Positions 10,211 to 22,764 of a DNA stretch of 64,000 nt are shown piece after piece (position 1 is the stretch's first letter; each line of letters begins with the position of its first letter). The DNA comes from Culex pipiens pallens (lineage: Eukaryota > Arthropoda > Insecta > Diptera > Culicidae), in contig NC_068939.1 in assembly GCF_016801865.2 (NCBI RefSeq), positions 140,621,821 to 140,685,820 of the forward strand. Direction: 5' to 3'. Below the pieces are notes generated by a model, which had not been told where the DNA came from, searched no databases, and worked only from the letters and a program-made list of their open reading frames with translations. The position numbers and the translations under genes were made by a program.

Positions 10211-12526
10211 TTTCATACATTCGGTTGAGACATGAAAATTGCTATTTTTATTAATTTTAAATTCTGTTCTCCAGAATATAAATGGCGTAAATGTAAAAAA
10301 AACCTCCAAATTAAAAAAAACTGCAGTTGATATATGTATTTTACAGTTCAATAAGGCTTTCTAGTCAGAAATTTATCAACACATTCACAGTACCGTCAGT
10401 GGGGGGACTATGGGTCAAAAAACGATACACCTCTCGTAATTTCTTAATAACAAAAACAATTTCAATAACATCGAAAATCAATCAACGTAGATTTGTTCTT
10501 AGATCGTTTACCAACATTTTCCCAAAATTTGGAAGATTTTGATGAACACTACCTTAAATGCCAATAGTTTTGATTCAATATCACTCCTTAGAGCGGGTGA
10601 CATTGGGTCAAATGAAACTAAAATGATGCTCAAATACAACAATATGGTAAAAACAAGTCATCCAACAGTGTTTCTTATTCGAGGGAATCGTATTGACATG
10701 CTACAATGTTTGAAGTGGAGATTTTCAAACATTTGGGTAGTTTTCGAGCAATTCCAATAAAAATATTAGAAAAATGATTTTTCGAGAGGTCATTTTTGGC
10801 CAAAAACATACCTCAACTTTAGATAGCTGTCAAAATAACAGGATTTGTTCTAAAAACGAGATTTTTTCAGCGAAGTCATCTTATGATGTCCCCTACACAA
10901 CCCTGATGAGGTATCCTTTTTAAAATTGAATGTTTTAAGGTCTATTTTAGTAGATAATAAACCGATGACACTGTTCATTCACTATTTTATTACAATTAAT
11001 CAAAAAGGGATCGATCCTTTACGAAATCTCTGATTCCCAAGCTCTACAGGGAGTGTGCAATGCCAGCAGTATTCCCGAGCGCAGCTTTCTGCTGCAACAA
11101 ATAGCTAACTCTTTCTATCGGAGTTGTTGTTTGGTGACGACAATCCCCTGGAATTTATTTCCCAAGGAATCCAACCTAAGTATGTAGGATATGTGATTGA
11201 GGTTTAGCTGATTTTTCTGATAGTTTTGGTTTATATATTTTTCTTAGAAACTTATTTTTTTATTATTTTAAGTTCTTTTTTAAATAGATAACATTAAACA
11301 TCATTAAAAAAATTCAGCTAGTTTAAGCAAACAATAATTGAAGTTATTTTCACTACAATAATTTCAACATTTTTTCCTCATGAATTCGTTTAGAAGGCTC
11401 GCCTACAAGTCTAGTTCATGTTTTCTACTGTAAAGAGTTTCCTTCAGCTCGCAGTTGAATGAAGGGCTCTCGTAAGTTCACCGCCGATCGTACCACACCG
11501 CGCGCCATTGAAGAAGTGAACGTCGTCCGTGTTCTTGCCGCGCCATGTCGTCGCATTCCACCGGGTTCGATCAGTCTCGATTGGTTGGTTCATAAACATG
11601 AAGAAGAAGAAAAACAAGAAGCGAGCGGGCTCTTTTGCGGTAGAAGTTTAATGAAATACGCGAACATCAACAACTTTAAGCGTCTGTTTTGCTTGGAATT
11701 TACCTTCTTTAAGTTCGCTTATGTTGACGATGTTGCAAATGTTTTGTTTTGTTTGATTTTGTTACTTAAATGATTTTAACCCTCGATTGCCAACTATGTT
11801 CTTTTACAAAACTCTTAGAATATTAAAAAAATCAACCTTTAAGGGTTAACCACAACTTCAAACGTTATGCCAAACAAGATGATCCAATCCAACGTAAGAA
11901 TGAGCCTCATCTTGGTGGCATTCCACGGCTTGAAGATCATCAAAATGCTATACGGATGCCTGAAAGTGAAGTTGGTTATTGCTGAAGGGAGGTCCCCCAA
12001 TTCTGGTGGATGAACGACGAAGCCACTAGATTAGTCGGATGACGATGATGATGAAAAACCTTAGGATTTTGATGCACAGTCACAGAGGAAGGTTTGGCAC
12101 AAGATGATGAGGTGACTTCTCGTCACCAGTCAATCATCTGCGCCGAGATGAGATGTTTTGACGCAGTAAAGGTCTCGCCGTCGGTGAAGGGTGGCTTATT
12201 GAATTTGAAGAAGATGATGGATGGGGAAAAAGTTTTGTTGGAAACTTCTACATTTTCGATTTCTGTTTTTAATATTTTACACTTTACACTTAAATTCTTT
12301 TTTTCTTGTTCTTCGAAACTTTTTTTTTTGTGATTTGTTTTAGATTTAATCCAAAACTACTAAGAAACTATCGAAGACTAAGAAATATCAATTGATAAAT
12401 AATTGATATGAATATATTTTCGTTATTTTTTTTTCGAGTTCAATACAACAACTCAATACTTTCATATTATTAGAAATTGTTTGTGTTGGACATAAAAAGC
12501 ACAGAATCTTAATTTGTCATTTTATA
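10211..12526. other. No recognisable gene
   Basis: Two GTGGGGGGACTATGGGTCA-like phrases (10396 and 10598) suggest remnants of a DNA transposon. A GC-richer patch at 11.45-11.65 kb gives a 104-codon frame, and 11.87-12.2 kb gives shorter frames rich in GATGATGA. None shows a domain, and composition alone explains them. Confidence 0.4.
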
Positions 12527-12528
12527 TA

Positions 12529-12924
12529 CAGTCGACTCTCTGGTTGTCAATATCCAAGGGACCGTCGAGGAAGAGAATCATCAGTTTACAGAACGATGCA
12601 AAATGAAGACTCGATTGAAAATATTTTTTTCTTGATACCCAGCTATGGGAGAAAATCATGGCAACGTCCATCAAACAAAAACAAACTAATGTCAAACACC
12701 AATCAAAGCTTCGTTTCGCCAAGAAAAATGTCTATGCAAGCCATGAGAAAGTGAAATTATTGACAACCGGAAGAGATTTTTAAAGCAAACAGAATCCAAG
12801 GGACCGTCGAGGAAGAGATCCTTCAAGCAAGGGAAAATATCGAGGAATGAAGATAATTGAAGTATGCAGATTGAAGGGACTGAAGAATTCATCGATAAAT
12901 GGAGAATTATTGATATCGAGAAGA
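12529..12924. mobile_element. pogo-like MITE, copy 1 (right end lost)
   Basis: Starts CAGTCGACTCTCTGGTTGTC after a TA and is nearly identical to the intact copy at 13351 until about 12924, where the last 20-25 bp (the inverted end) are replaced. The internal phrase CCAAGGGACCGTCGAGGAAG occurs twice, about 240 bp apart, as in copy 2. Confidence 0.8.
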
Positions 12925-13113
12925 TCAACCGTCTGTTGAAAACAGGTTTGTCTATTTAGAAGTATTAAAAAATCAAATGAAATGTATCAAAATAAAACAT
13001 AGGAACTTTTTTAAATCAAATCCAATTGTTACATTTGTAAACTGCGTCTTACTTTTCAGTAGGCTAGCACAGTAAATAAAATCTAAAGACTGCTTAAAAT
13101 TCATTCGGAAATC

Positions 13114-13256
13114 CGTAGTAACAGTTCAATAGAGCGAATTTGCGTTTGTAAACAAGCAGTCTATCCCCCTCTTACTTTATGTGAACTGTCACTTGAGCGA
13201 AAGGGATAGACTGCTTGTTTACAAATGCAGATTCGCCCTATTGAAATGTTACTACG
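13114..13256. mobile_element. 143-bp palindromic MITE
   Basis: CGTAGTAACAGTTCAATAGA on the left pairs with its inverse on the right. GTAAACAAGCAGTCTATCCC pairs with GGGATAGACTGCTTGTTTAC around a short loop near 13180. Almost the whole unit is a hairpin. Confidence 0.85.
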
Positions 13257-13350
13257 AAAATAAACAATTTCAGCTTTTCAAAATTAGACTATCCATTTTT
13301 TTCGAATAGGGTCACTCCTTATGCCAATATTGATCAATAAAAATGCAATA

Positions 13351-13768
13351 CAGTCGACTCTCTGGTTGTCAATATCCAAGGGACCGTCGAGGAAGAGAAT
13401 CATCAGTTTACAGAACGATGCAAAATGAAGACTCGATTGAAAATATTTTTTTCTTGATACCCAGCAATGGGAGAGAATCATGGCAACGTCCATCAAACAA
13501 AAACAAACTAATGTCAAACACCCTTCAAAGCTTCGTTTCGGCAAGAAAAATGTCTATGCAAGCCATGAGAAAGTGAAATTATTGACAACCGGAAGAGATT
13601 TTTAAAGCAAACAGAATCCAAGGGACCGTCGAGGAAGAGATCCTTCAAGCAAGGGAAAATATCGAGGAATGAAGATAATTGAAGTATGCAGATTGAAGGG
13701 ACTGAAGAATTCATCGATAGATGGAGAATTATTGATATCGAGAAGATCGACAGCCAGAGAGTCGACTG
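13351..13768. mobile_element. pogo-like MITE, copy 2 (intact)
   Basis: Terminal inverted repeats CAGTCGACTCTCTGGTTGTC and GACAGCCAGAGAGTCGACTG, flanked by TA on both sides. A CAGT start with a TA duplication is typical of the Tc1/mariner superfamily, and the overall look resembles pogo/Tigger-derived MITEs. CCAAGGGACCGTCGAGGAAG appears twice inside and could be a transposase-binding repeat (inference). 418 bp, no coding capacity. Confidence 0.85.
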
Positions 13769-13774
13769 TATTTC

Positions 13775-14451
13775 AAGCTATATAAAAATAGCCTTAAACC
13801 TTAGTCTGATACAAATATGTAATTTTCATAAGGAAGTATTGGTGAAATACCTTACTTTTTTAAATGCTTCAAGAATGAGAGTATTGAAGAAAGAAATAGT
13901 GTTTTGAAAGATTTCCATCAACATGTTACAAACTTTGTCGACTTTCATCAATCAACAAAGCTTTTCAAAATGTAGTTAAATCGACCTAAAAGCATAGGTT
14001 ATTATATTGTGGTATAAAGTTGAACGTTGAAAGTTTTTTTTTATTTTGAAAGTTGAACATTAGACAGGCTAAATCTCGTTGAATTTCAAAAAAACGTAAC
14101 CAATAAATTGATACAGAGTTTTAAATAAAATGAACATCAGAAGTTTTAATTTTCTTTTCGAAAGCCGATACTTTGGGACATTTACGCTGCAGCAAAATAA
14201 TGAAAAGTTTCGTGATTGTACAAGCGTTACATTGCAGACTCAAAAGCTCAGTTTATACTTGCTATAAAAAGCTTTCTCACCATGCCCGCGATCAAAGCTT
14301 AACCCTGTGGTGAATACGATCTTCAAAAGCTTATAGCGAAACCTTTCGTTTTTCTTTTCTCTTTTCGTTATTTTTTCACTAGGGTTTTCTATTTTTTATC
14401 TTTCTCTTTCTATTTTCTCCTCTCTCTCTCAATCTTTCTTTCATTCTTTAA

Positions 14452-14452
<1 letters not shown>
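13775..14452. other. AT-rich, no feature recognised
   Basis: No domain-bearing frame and no repeat shared with the rest of the window was noticed. Confidence 0.4.

Positions 14453-14505
<53 letters not shown>
14453..14505 (+). repeat. (TC)n microsatellite
   Basis: About 25 near-perfect CT dinucleotides, preceded by pyrimidine-rich sequence. The minus-strand frame encoding an Arg-Glu run is a product of this repeat. Confidence 0.95.
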
Positions 14506-14509
<4 letters not shown>

Positions 14510-15203
14510 GACGAATTGAGCCATAATTCAGCCTTTCCTATGCTGCTGGTTAATGTGTTTACGACTTCATCAATCACGTTCCATAATTCACCTCCCTTCG
14601 GCACAAATTACACGTCAGCTGACTTCATGAGATTTAGGAGAAAAGTGAAATGAACGATTGTTCCCGTCGAACTTGCGGTGCGGAAATAGGTCAACTGTTA
14701 TTAGGAATGAGTTAATTCAACCTTGGGAACATGCATTAAACGAAATTTTATTAACACGTTTTAGCTTATCTTTGCGAGAATTTAAAGTGGAATTGATTGT
14801 TCAGTGTTGTAGCAAATTACAGGTTTGAAGATCTTTTTCTAAGTTTTAAATCTTATTCTAAGTTTTAACAAGAATTAGCTCTGGGAAAAATTTACAAAAA
14901 ATTTAAAAATTATTGAAATAAAATACCGCTCTCGGATTGTTTTGCCCAATTTAACATCATTTCACAAATTTTGCAGTTTTGGACCACAGATCAAAAAAAG
15001 ATTTGTTAAACTTGAGAAAAAAAAATATTTTCCTTGATTCATTAATATTTTGCGAATATGCGACAGGAACATAACTGTTAATGCATCTTGTGAAATTTTT
15101 TGCCTTTTTTTGAAAACTAATTTAGTTGTTAGCTTAAGTTTTAGCTATCAAAGCTGAGAGTCAAAAAATAAAAAAAATATAAGAGCAGTTCATACGATTT
15201 TTT
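14510..15203. other. AT-rich, no feature recognised
   Basis: Host or strongly decayed repeat sequence between the microsatellite and the foldback element. No gene supported. Confidence 0.4.
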
Positions 15204-16250
15204 TTTTGTATTTTTTTATCCGAATGAAACTTTTTTGGTGCCTTCGGTATGCCCAAAGAAGCCATTTTGCATCATTAGTTAGTCCAAATAATTTTCCATA
15301 ACATTTTAAAAGAGCGTAATATTGAAAGTTTGTCCCTTTTGAAATATTAGTCTTGACTTGAAAGTTTTAAAAATATTGTTTTCGAAAAAATCGGAAAATT
15401 TCACAATTATTTCATGTCATAACATTGAAAATCGGACCATTAGTTGCCGAAATGTCGACATTAGAAAATGGTGGATTTTTTTGGTGAGACTTAAAAAACA
15501 TCAATTTTCCTGATTTTAAACCTTTGCATGGCAATATCTCAGCAACTAAAGATCGTATCAACAAAGTTCATAAAAGCAAAATATAGAGAATTTTCTCAGC
15601 TTTTTAAAAATATTTTTTTAAGTGGGCAAACATGTGCTCTAATTTAAAAAAATGAAAAACTGCGACTATTTTCAAACAAGTTACCTAAAAATGGCTTTAA
15701 CTTGAAAACGATGCAGTTTATCAAAATTGTGCTGAAGTAATTTTTGATTGCACATTTGATTTTACATCGAAAAATTAAGTTGAAAAATTTTTGCGACCAA
15801 TATTTCGATTTTTTGAAAAAAACAGTATTGATTAAAAAAATCATAACTAGCTCAAACATTTTTTGCATAACCTGGAATTTTCTGAAAAGTTGGCATTTTA
15901 AGTCCTCTAAAACTAATCAAAAAATAAAAAAAATAAAAATAGTGTTTTTTTTTTGCAAATCAAGTTTTAGTGACAAAAAGTCAAATAAAAAATAACCAAA
16001 TTTTTTTAACCGTGCATAATTTTTTTCAGTGTAGTCCGTATCCATACCTACATCTTTGCCAAAGACACCAAATCGATCAAAAAATTCCTTCAAAAGATAC
16101 AGATTTTTGAATTTTCACACATCATTTTTTTATGGACAGCTGCCAAATTTTTATGGAAAATTAAATGGACAAACTAATGATGCCAAATGGCTTCTTTGGG
16201 CATACCGAAGGCACCAAAAAAGTTTCAGTCGGATTAAAAAATACAAAAAT
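15204..16250. mobile_element. Foldback family F, copy 1
   Basis: Left TTTTTTGGTGCCTTCGGTAT and right ATACCGAAGGCACCAAAAAA are inverses. The arms continue through GCCCAAAGAAGCCATTTTGC and its inverse. Inside are phrases shared with copies 2 and 3: GGACCATTAGTTGC, TTTGCATGGCAATATCT and GTGGGCAAACATG. It preserves the uninterrupted versions of two sites (TTTTTCATTTTT near 15645 and GGCATACC near 16200) where copy 2 received insertions. No ORF is credible. Confidence 0.75.
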
Positions 16251-16259
16251 CAAAATTGA

Positions 16260-17020
16260 AGAAAAAAGACCGATTTCGTAGAGAATCATAAATAAAATTT
16301 GTATTTGAATAATTTTTTTATAAATAAGATATAGCCGGGAAACATAAAAATATTTTTTTACGAAAATTTAAAAAATGAGAGTCATCTTAAGAGATACATA
16401 TTAAAAAACTTTTACTTTTTATATGGAAATTAATTAATTTAGTTTTAAGGCAGATATAGGTGAATTTGTTTCGTTTTTAGTTTGAGTAAATTCAATATTT
16501 TCTTAGTACCAGTTTATCCAAAGACCTCGCTAAAATTTCAATTTGGGGTTGCTTTCTACGATTTCCCATTTTTCGTGATTTTTTTTTATTTTCGATGTGT
16601 TTTGAAATTTTCTAAAGGACTTAGAGCTTAGAGAGACATTTTTTGAGCCATAGTGCGTGATCTGGTTTAGAAGATATGATGTTTTAAAAAATCGTATTAT
16701 TAAGAAAATAATAAAAAATTGGGCAAATTAATAAACAAGCTAATCCGATTTGAATAGAAGAGTATTTTACATTGTTTTTTTGTTTGTTACAAATGTACCG
16801 TTTGCAAGCTTTAGCTTATTTAGGATACATTTTAATTTTTTTCTGTTTCATTGCATTTTTTAAATACTTCGTAGAAAAGTACCACGAAAAAAATATGTTC
16901 GAAAAGCTAAGAAAATGTCAGCCTCAGAATCAAAATCGATGAAAATGTTGTTTTAACGTTACCGTAATTTTTAACTGGAGAAATCGCGGATACTATTAGT
17001 TCAATTTTTAATGCTTACTT
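16260..17020. other. AT-rich, no feature recognised
   Basis: Nothing beyond low-complexity AT-rich DNA. It may include decayed family F interior. Confidence 0.4.
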
Positions 17021-17022
17021 AA

Positions 17023-17240
17023 GGGACCATCCATAAACCACGTGGACACTTTAGGGGGGGGGGGTATGGCATTTGTCCACGATCCATACAAAACAGTTTT
17101 TTTTTGTATGGAAAATTGTCCACGAGGGGGGGGGGGGTTTCTGTTTGAGTATTAAGACACGGAATCCTGATTACAAGGACTATTGTATCGGGAGGGGGGG
17201 TTGAGATTCCCAAAAAAGTGTCCACGTGGTTTATGGAACT
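17023..17240. mobile_element. GGGACCATCC MITE, damaged copy
   Basis: The left end GGGACCATCCATAAACCACG is intact. The hairpin core and the inverse CACGTGGTTTATGG are present, but the right terminus is lost and about 60 bp are inserted or duplicated near 17145-17200. It belongs to the family of the 168-bp MITE at 7989. Confidence 0.75.
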
Positions 17241-17254
17241 TTTGCAAAATCCCC

Positions 17255-17450
17255 CTTCCCTTCCCACGCCTTGTCCTTAACATCAATCCCTTCCCTACTA
17301 ACCTAGGCCGCGGGTAATCGGCTCCCCTCCCACTAACATTTACACACAAGATCCTCTGTAATTATTAAGTCAAATGTAATTACAAAAGCCGACTCGGTCC
17401 TAACCAGGTCCCAGTACCGAAAAGGACCTAATAAAAATAATTTTATGAAA
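17255..17450 (+). mobile_element. Non-LTR retrotransposon 3'-end fragment
   Basis: A pyrimidine-rich, GC-richer stretch (CCCTTCCC type) runs into GGTCCCAGTACCGAAAAGGA and CCTAATAAAAA, the same ending as at 240-262. A 3' UTR truncated at its 5' side by incomplete reverse transcription is the simplest reading. Confidence 0.5.
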
Positions 17451-17907
17451 AAAAAAACTTTTGCGAAATTTCCTGACCATTGAAAATAATATTTAAAAAA
17501 ATATAATTTGATTTGAGCTACTAATTTTTTTTTTCTACTTCTAGACCTTTCCAAAAGCTTGATTTTAAAATTTTGAAATAATTTTTATTGAAAAGATTAC
17601 AAATTTTTGCAAAAGTTTCAAAAGTATCATCATTGAAAATCGTACCAATAGTTTCCGAGATATCGTCAGTTAAAAATGACAGGCTAATTAGGTCAAACTT
17701 AGTAACAATCATTATCATCGATTTGAATTATTTGTAAGGCTGTATCTCAGAAAATAATTGCCCGATTTTCAAAAAGAGAAAAAATTGTGGAACATTTTCT
17801 CAGCTATTTAAATTATTTATTTCAGCGTTGCTTTTCTTTGAAGAATTATTTCAAAATGAAAAATTACGAATAAAATTCAAAAATGTGTACCTAAAATTAG
17901 CTATAAG
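17451..17907. other. AT-rich, no gene; possible family F interior
   Basis: Phrases resembling the interior of family F occur (17580-17800: a queried ATCGTACCAATAGTTTCCGA and TATCTCAGAAAATAATTG), but strongly diverged. Confidence 0.35.
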
Positions 17908-18115
17908 GCCGTGGAAAATATATTTTGAAGTTTATGTCCCTCGACTCTGACCAGAGTCGAGATGCGTGCTGTACATTGGAATTTCATAAAAATTCATCAT
18001 ATTTTTAAACGTTACCAAACTTGCTATAAATGATTATTAATGCAGAAAAAAACATTTCAGATTGTTTTCAGTTGACTACACTTTTATTCCCATTGATTTT
18101 TTTTAAATTATGTTT
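17908..18115. mobile_element. Half copy of the 5549-9524 foldback family
   Basis: GGCCGTGGAAAATATATTTT, GTGCTGTACATTGGAATTTC, TTAATGCAGAAAAAAACATT and GATTGTTTTCAGTTGACTAC follow in the same order as in the right arm of the 5549-9524 element. The small palindrome TCGACTCTGACCAGAGTCGA lies inside. Only one arm's worth of sequence is present. Confidence 0.6.
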
Positions 18116-19840
18116 TGCACGTCACAGGTTCGTCACTTCCACAATGACGTTGGCGTTGAAGCGTTCAAGGAGTCATCATTTTCCCAGTGGAATGAACTTC
18201 ACGTCCACTTTGCAATTTGATCTTTTCGCACACATATGGTCGGGTGTGGTGGGGTGCTTGTTCCTGAAAATGATGAGCTGCCAAAAAATCTACTTCTTCT
18301 TATTTCTACCGCGAGGCCAAGTAGGAAGCCACATTAATTGCGGCACAGCGGCGGCAGTGCAGTCCGGCGAAGAGCCGTTACCGCGCCGATCTCCCACTTC
18401 AACTCAACACACGTACACACACATTTGTGAACTCGTTGCGATGATGATGGGCGATGCTCCGAGGAGTGGCCGGCCCGATGATGATGATGAGTATCGATAG
18501 ATTCCCGTTTTGTTCCGTTCCGTTGTCTTCCCGACTCTCTCTCTCTCCAGTGGCCTCTGTGTGTGTTTGTCCGTCTGTGCGATATTTGATTGATCTGGTG
18601 AGATTTTCCGGGTTCTCATGGTACTATCACCGACCTGGCTTTCATGCAATCTTAATTAAAAAAGTAAATTGTAATTTAGAAGCCCTATGTTTTTTTGAGA
18701 TACTTGATGAAGGGTGATATAAACTCGGGAAAATATTTGATTTTTTGTAGATCTTCACCATTAATCATTTTCCAGCAAATTTGAAGATCATAACAAGTGC
18801 CTCCAACAATGATTTTCCCCTACTTCCTGGGCAGCATTTCGTCGCTCAACTCGCAGCCCCGAAAGCTCGCAGCTACGTGTTATGCCATGAACACTGCACC
18901 AGACTTCCCCCTCATCGGCAAAGTGAGAAGTTATGAGTGGCATTTTGCAAACACGTTGTGCATACTGCAATTGTCCGCATTTACCGCATTGCCAGTCCAG
19001 TTGTGCTCGACGGCGTGTTTCTCTGTTTGCAAACAACGCGGACAGTTTCTCCGGGGGCTGACCAGACAAGTGGAACCATTTTATTCTCCTCTGGAATTGA
19101 GTTGGAGTGCAAATTCAAAAATCTTATTAAAAAAATATTATGAAAACTATGCAAAAATATTAAAATGTCGCTTCAAGCAAAATAAAACCCCAATTCTGGT
19201 TTATTGCTGCCTGTTTGAGGTTATGTGATTATACCAACTCACAGTGCCAAAGGTGAATCTTCCACTAAAAAAAAAAAAGTTTTACAGACTTGAGGTGGCC
19301 CCGGGTTGATTACAAAAACAAACTGCTGCGCGCACCGCTTTACGCATAAAGAGCAAAACGGCGACGATTTGGAACCAGCAGAGGTTTGGCGCAAAAGTTA
19401 CACCAGGTTTCAACGGTCGCGCGCGGTTTCCGCTCCAGCTACGCGGGCCATGATTTGGTCATTTGGACACGTGTGGTCTAGTTAACATGAGTTGCCTGCG
19501 ATGAAAACATTAATCCCCGCGCGCATTATGTCATGCAAAATAAATGGGATTTATTAGCATGATGTGCTACAATCATTACTATTTCCTATAGATTGGTAAG
19601 ACCAAGGGGGACAGCGTGGTGCTAACAAACGCACTAACGAATGAACTAATTCAAATTATGCCATTCGACGCGGAGATTAAAGCGCTCTCATAATGCTCGA
19701 CAACCTATTGCAATTGATTGTGTCTTTGATTCAAGGTTTGATGTTTGTCCGATTCAAATGTTGGATCAACCGCTATAAATCAATAAAATTTTGCCCATAT
19801 TGCTTATTGTTCCAAGGCAACTGAACATCGAATGGGTATT
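18116..19840. other. GC-richer, low-repeat stretch, probably host DNA
   Basis: This stretch, especially 18.13-18.62, 18.8-19.1 and 19.3-19.56 kb, is the least repetitive part of the first 20 kb. It contains CpG-rich segments (GCGCGCACCGC, GGTCGCGCGCGGTTTCC) and an E-box core CACGTG in GGACACGTGTGG. Open frames of 143 and 156 codons exist but lack domains and overlap others on both strands. It could be intergenic regulatory or intronic DNA. Confidence 0.4.
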
Positions 19841-19841
19841 A

Positions 19842-20706
19842 GGGGAAATATACCCATTTTAAGCTAAATAAGCGATCGTGTTTGAATGATGCTGGATAAT
19901 CTGGAGTGTTCCTTGAAGTTTACTAAAACCAAGTAGACCAACGAGTAGATCAACTTTTTGTGAAAAATTCTGTTTACAAACATTTAAAATAAATATTTCC
20001 CAAATGCATTCTTATTAGTCGAGTGCATTGGGCCACGCCCATTTTCCTATTTTCAGCTTAGTTCTTTTTTCTTCCAGCACTCTGCTTAGTGCTGCCAAAA
20101 TTTATGAAATTTTAAGCGAACACTCACGAAAAGTTGCATTTATAGAGAAAATTTCCTGGCATCACTGGCTCACTCCAACAGGCGCTGCTGGTGGTGTTGG
20201 TGGCCATCCTTTGTTCTTTATTTGCCTTCGCTTCTCGCTCTGGGTTTTCAACCTTCGATTGGAATGGGTCGTCAAAATTGAAACGTCAAAAAACATTGCG
20301 CGTTTGTTTTTTTGATGGCGCTTGCTAATTATTTACATTTTTCGGGATCATTTTTCAAGTGCGTGACTAAATAATGTTCAAAATAACATATTACCGGTAG
20401 TTGGAAGCAATTTTATATCTCAAGATATTGAAGGCGACTTTCGTTAAGCAGTTTACCTCTCATCTTGCGTGTAGATGTGTGTGCCACCAAAATGATGAGA
20501 AATGGTCTCGCAAAATGGAAATTATGATCAAAAGTGCATTAAATTTGATCTTTTTGACCAGTAAATGGCATAAATTTGCGTGCTTACTTGAGGCGGTGCT
20601 GTTGCTGGTAAGTTTATAGCCTAAATAGTTTTTTTTAGCTTTAATCGAGCATCAAACTCTTCATATAACGAAGATAGGTGTTTGATCAGAAAGGGCATAT
20701 TTCCCC
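19842..20706. mobile_element. TA-target element, ends GGGGAAATATACCC
   Basis: GGGGAAATATACCC on the left, GGGCATATTTCCCC on the right, and TA on each side. A 239-bp relative with the same ends is at 34774. The interior has no credible ORF. Non-autonomous. Confidence 0.75.
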
Positions 20707-20985
20707 TACACCTCAACGGCAAGATTGAGTTCAACTTTTTTTGACCAAGCTCAGAATTGATGGAGTTGTTGATAAGGCCAATGCTAATATTTTTCAAAGT
20801 GTTTGCAAATCACTTTAATTTTCATGATTTGCAAATTGGTAAACGATTAAAATATGCGTATTTAAGAAAATACGGTATTTTGTAAATATTTAAGTATCAC
20901 ATCTTAAAACTCTAAATCATTTAAAATGCATACAAAATTTTAAATCGTTTGATACCCATTCTGAAAATTATGAAAAAAATAGAAC

Positions 20986-22031
20986 CGTAAACCGGGGTGC
21001 ATTGATAGGATTTCAATTTATTTTTGGAATATTTTCCAACTGGTAAAATTTTTCTCAAGACTATTACATTTAAAATATGTACTGGGGTCTGCTACACAAG
21101 GTACATACACTATTTAAAAAAAAAAGTTTTTAATGATGTAAATATTTGCGTTGATAATTCTTATTTTGAATTCCAGGGTGACTTTGGTAGTCAAAGTTTT
21201 TATTGTAAAGATCAGATTAAAGTTGTTCAAATTTAAATTTTACAACAATTGTACCATCATTAAGGATGTTGTTTTTTTTTAAATAAATGTTTATATTTAG
21301 TTAACTAAGTGTATAAGCTTATTAACAATAAACATATAAATTATAAATAAAATTGTTAAAAAGTCAGAAATTTGCCTGATTTTTTTTAAACTAGTTTTGT
21401 TTATAAAATTATTGATTCATATTGCGCTTCAAACAAAACTCGAAACTCGTTTCAAAAAATTTCAATTTCATTTTTTTGAAATTTGCTCTTCTGAAAATGC
21501 TTACAAATTTGGAGATTTTATTTAATTTGGTTTCAAAAACAACTAATATTCAATATTTACAATATTTTTGTCCTTCTCCTACACAGTAAATAAAATCATG
21601 GTAATATTACATCTTGGAAGGAGTATATATTTTATGTCAGAAAAAATTTGTGAGTTGAATTACATCATAAAAGAGGTAATTTGCAACCTTCCGAAATTAC
21701 ACCATCCAAATTTACCCATTTTTTACTGTGTAGTGGAAAATTCTCCAAAGAGTCCGAATGTGCATTCCGTTTTCCGAATTGAAACCATCTTCATTGAGAA
21801 AATCACGACACTTTGAGAATATAAAAATAATGCCATTGATAAACATTTTCTTAAGTATAGTTAACTTACTTTTTAAACTTTTCAAAATTTTATGAAAACT
21901 ATTTCTAGAAGTACCTTGAACACTTCTCAATCACGATCAGTACGTTTCCATACCATTCCGTACGTATTTAATTTGTACTCATAATTTTGCGGAAAAATCT
22001 CAATCCTATTAAAGTCACCCCGTTTTATGAC
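20986..22031. mobile_element. Probable non-autonomous element, ends near CCGGGGTG
   Basis: TAAACCGGGGTGCATTGATA on the left resembles the inverse of the right side (TAAAACGGGGTGACTTTAAT), both followed by AGGATT. Exact ends and a target duplication are not certain. A small palindromic MITE lies inside at 21579. No coding capacity is recognised. Confidence 0.5.
21579..21733. mobile_element. 155-bp MITE, ends CTACACAGTAAA
   Basis: CTACACAGTAAATAAAATCA on the left and TTTTTTACTGTGTAG on the right are inverted repeats, with further matches inward (GGTAATATTACAT against GTGTAATTTCGG on the opposite strand). No clear TSD. Confidence 0.65.
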
Positions 22032-22034
22032 ACT

Positions 22035-22764
22035 TTCAAAAAAATATGGTGTTTTGTGAAATTATCAGTCCTCGATTCTGAAAAACTTTAAAACAGTGGA
22101 AATGCCAATGAAATATTAAATCGTTTGATAGTCTTATTGCAAATAATAAAAATTTTAGTATTTTCGAAAAATACGGTATTTTTCGAAAATTTTAATATTA
22201 AATTTCAAAAACTCGAAAACAATGCACATCAAATTTCGCTTTGATTGGTACTTAAATTGCAAATTATGAAAATTTTAGTATTACCGAAAAAATAAGCTAT
22301 TTTGTGAAAATTTAAATAATTTACTAAAAACTGAAAAAAGAATGAAAAAGTATACAAAATACCCGTATTGCAAATTATTTAAATTTTAGTTTTTCAACAG
22401 ATCGCAAATTCTAAAAAAATAACATAAAAAAATGCAGGAAGGGGTGTTCCGATAAAGGTAAAAATCAAAATTCTCGCTTAGTTATTTAAAGTATTTGTCG
22501 AAGATGATTAAGAATTTCTTCCTCCAGTATTTATAAAAATAATTTACATCCCTGTGAAGAAACATGCAAAAAAAATAAAGTAAGATAGAAAAAGCTCATT
22601 AAAAGATGATTCCTATAAAAAGTTCTATAGCAAATATTATTACAAAAAAGGTACAAAAAAAGTTTGTACACCTTTCGAAAAATTAAAACAAATACAGGTA
22701 TGTGTTGACAAATCACCATAAATCCAGCGTCACATCTCTAAACAAGCATCCTTGACTGATTAGA
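22035..22764. other. AT-rich, no gene recognised
   Basis: Repeated AATTTTAGTATTTTCGAAAA-like words at 22150-22400 suggest decayed short repeats. Nothing else is supported. Confidence 0.4.

Noticed and set aside
10389..10910. Defined DNA transposon with GTGGGG-type ends
   Set aside because: The start phrase is suggestive, but no matching inverted end or TSD could be found.
11459..11773. 104-codon frame
   Set aside because: Starts in a GC-richer patch and ends in AT-rich sequence with a hydrophobic tail due to T-rich codons; no recognised family.
14410..14604. Arg-Glu-rich protein
   Set aside because: Translation of a (TC)n microsatellite.
18030..19228. Frames of 156 and 143 codons
   Set aside because: No domain, overlapping frames on the other strand, low-complexity segments, and no splice or promoter context.
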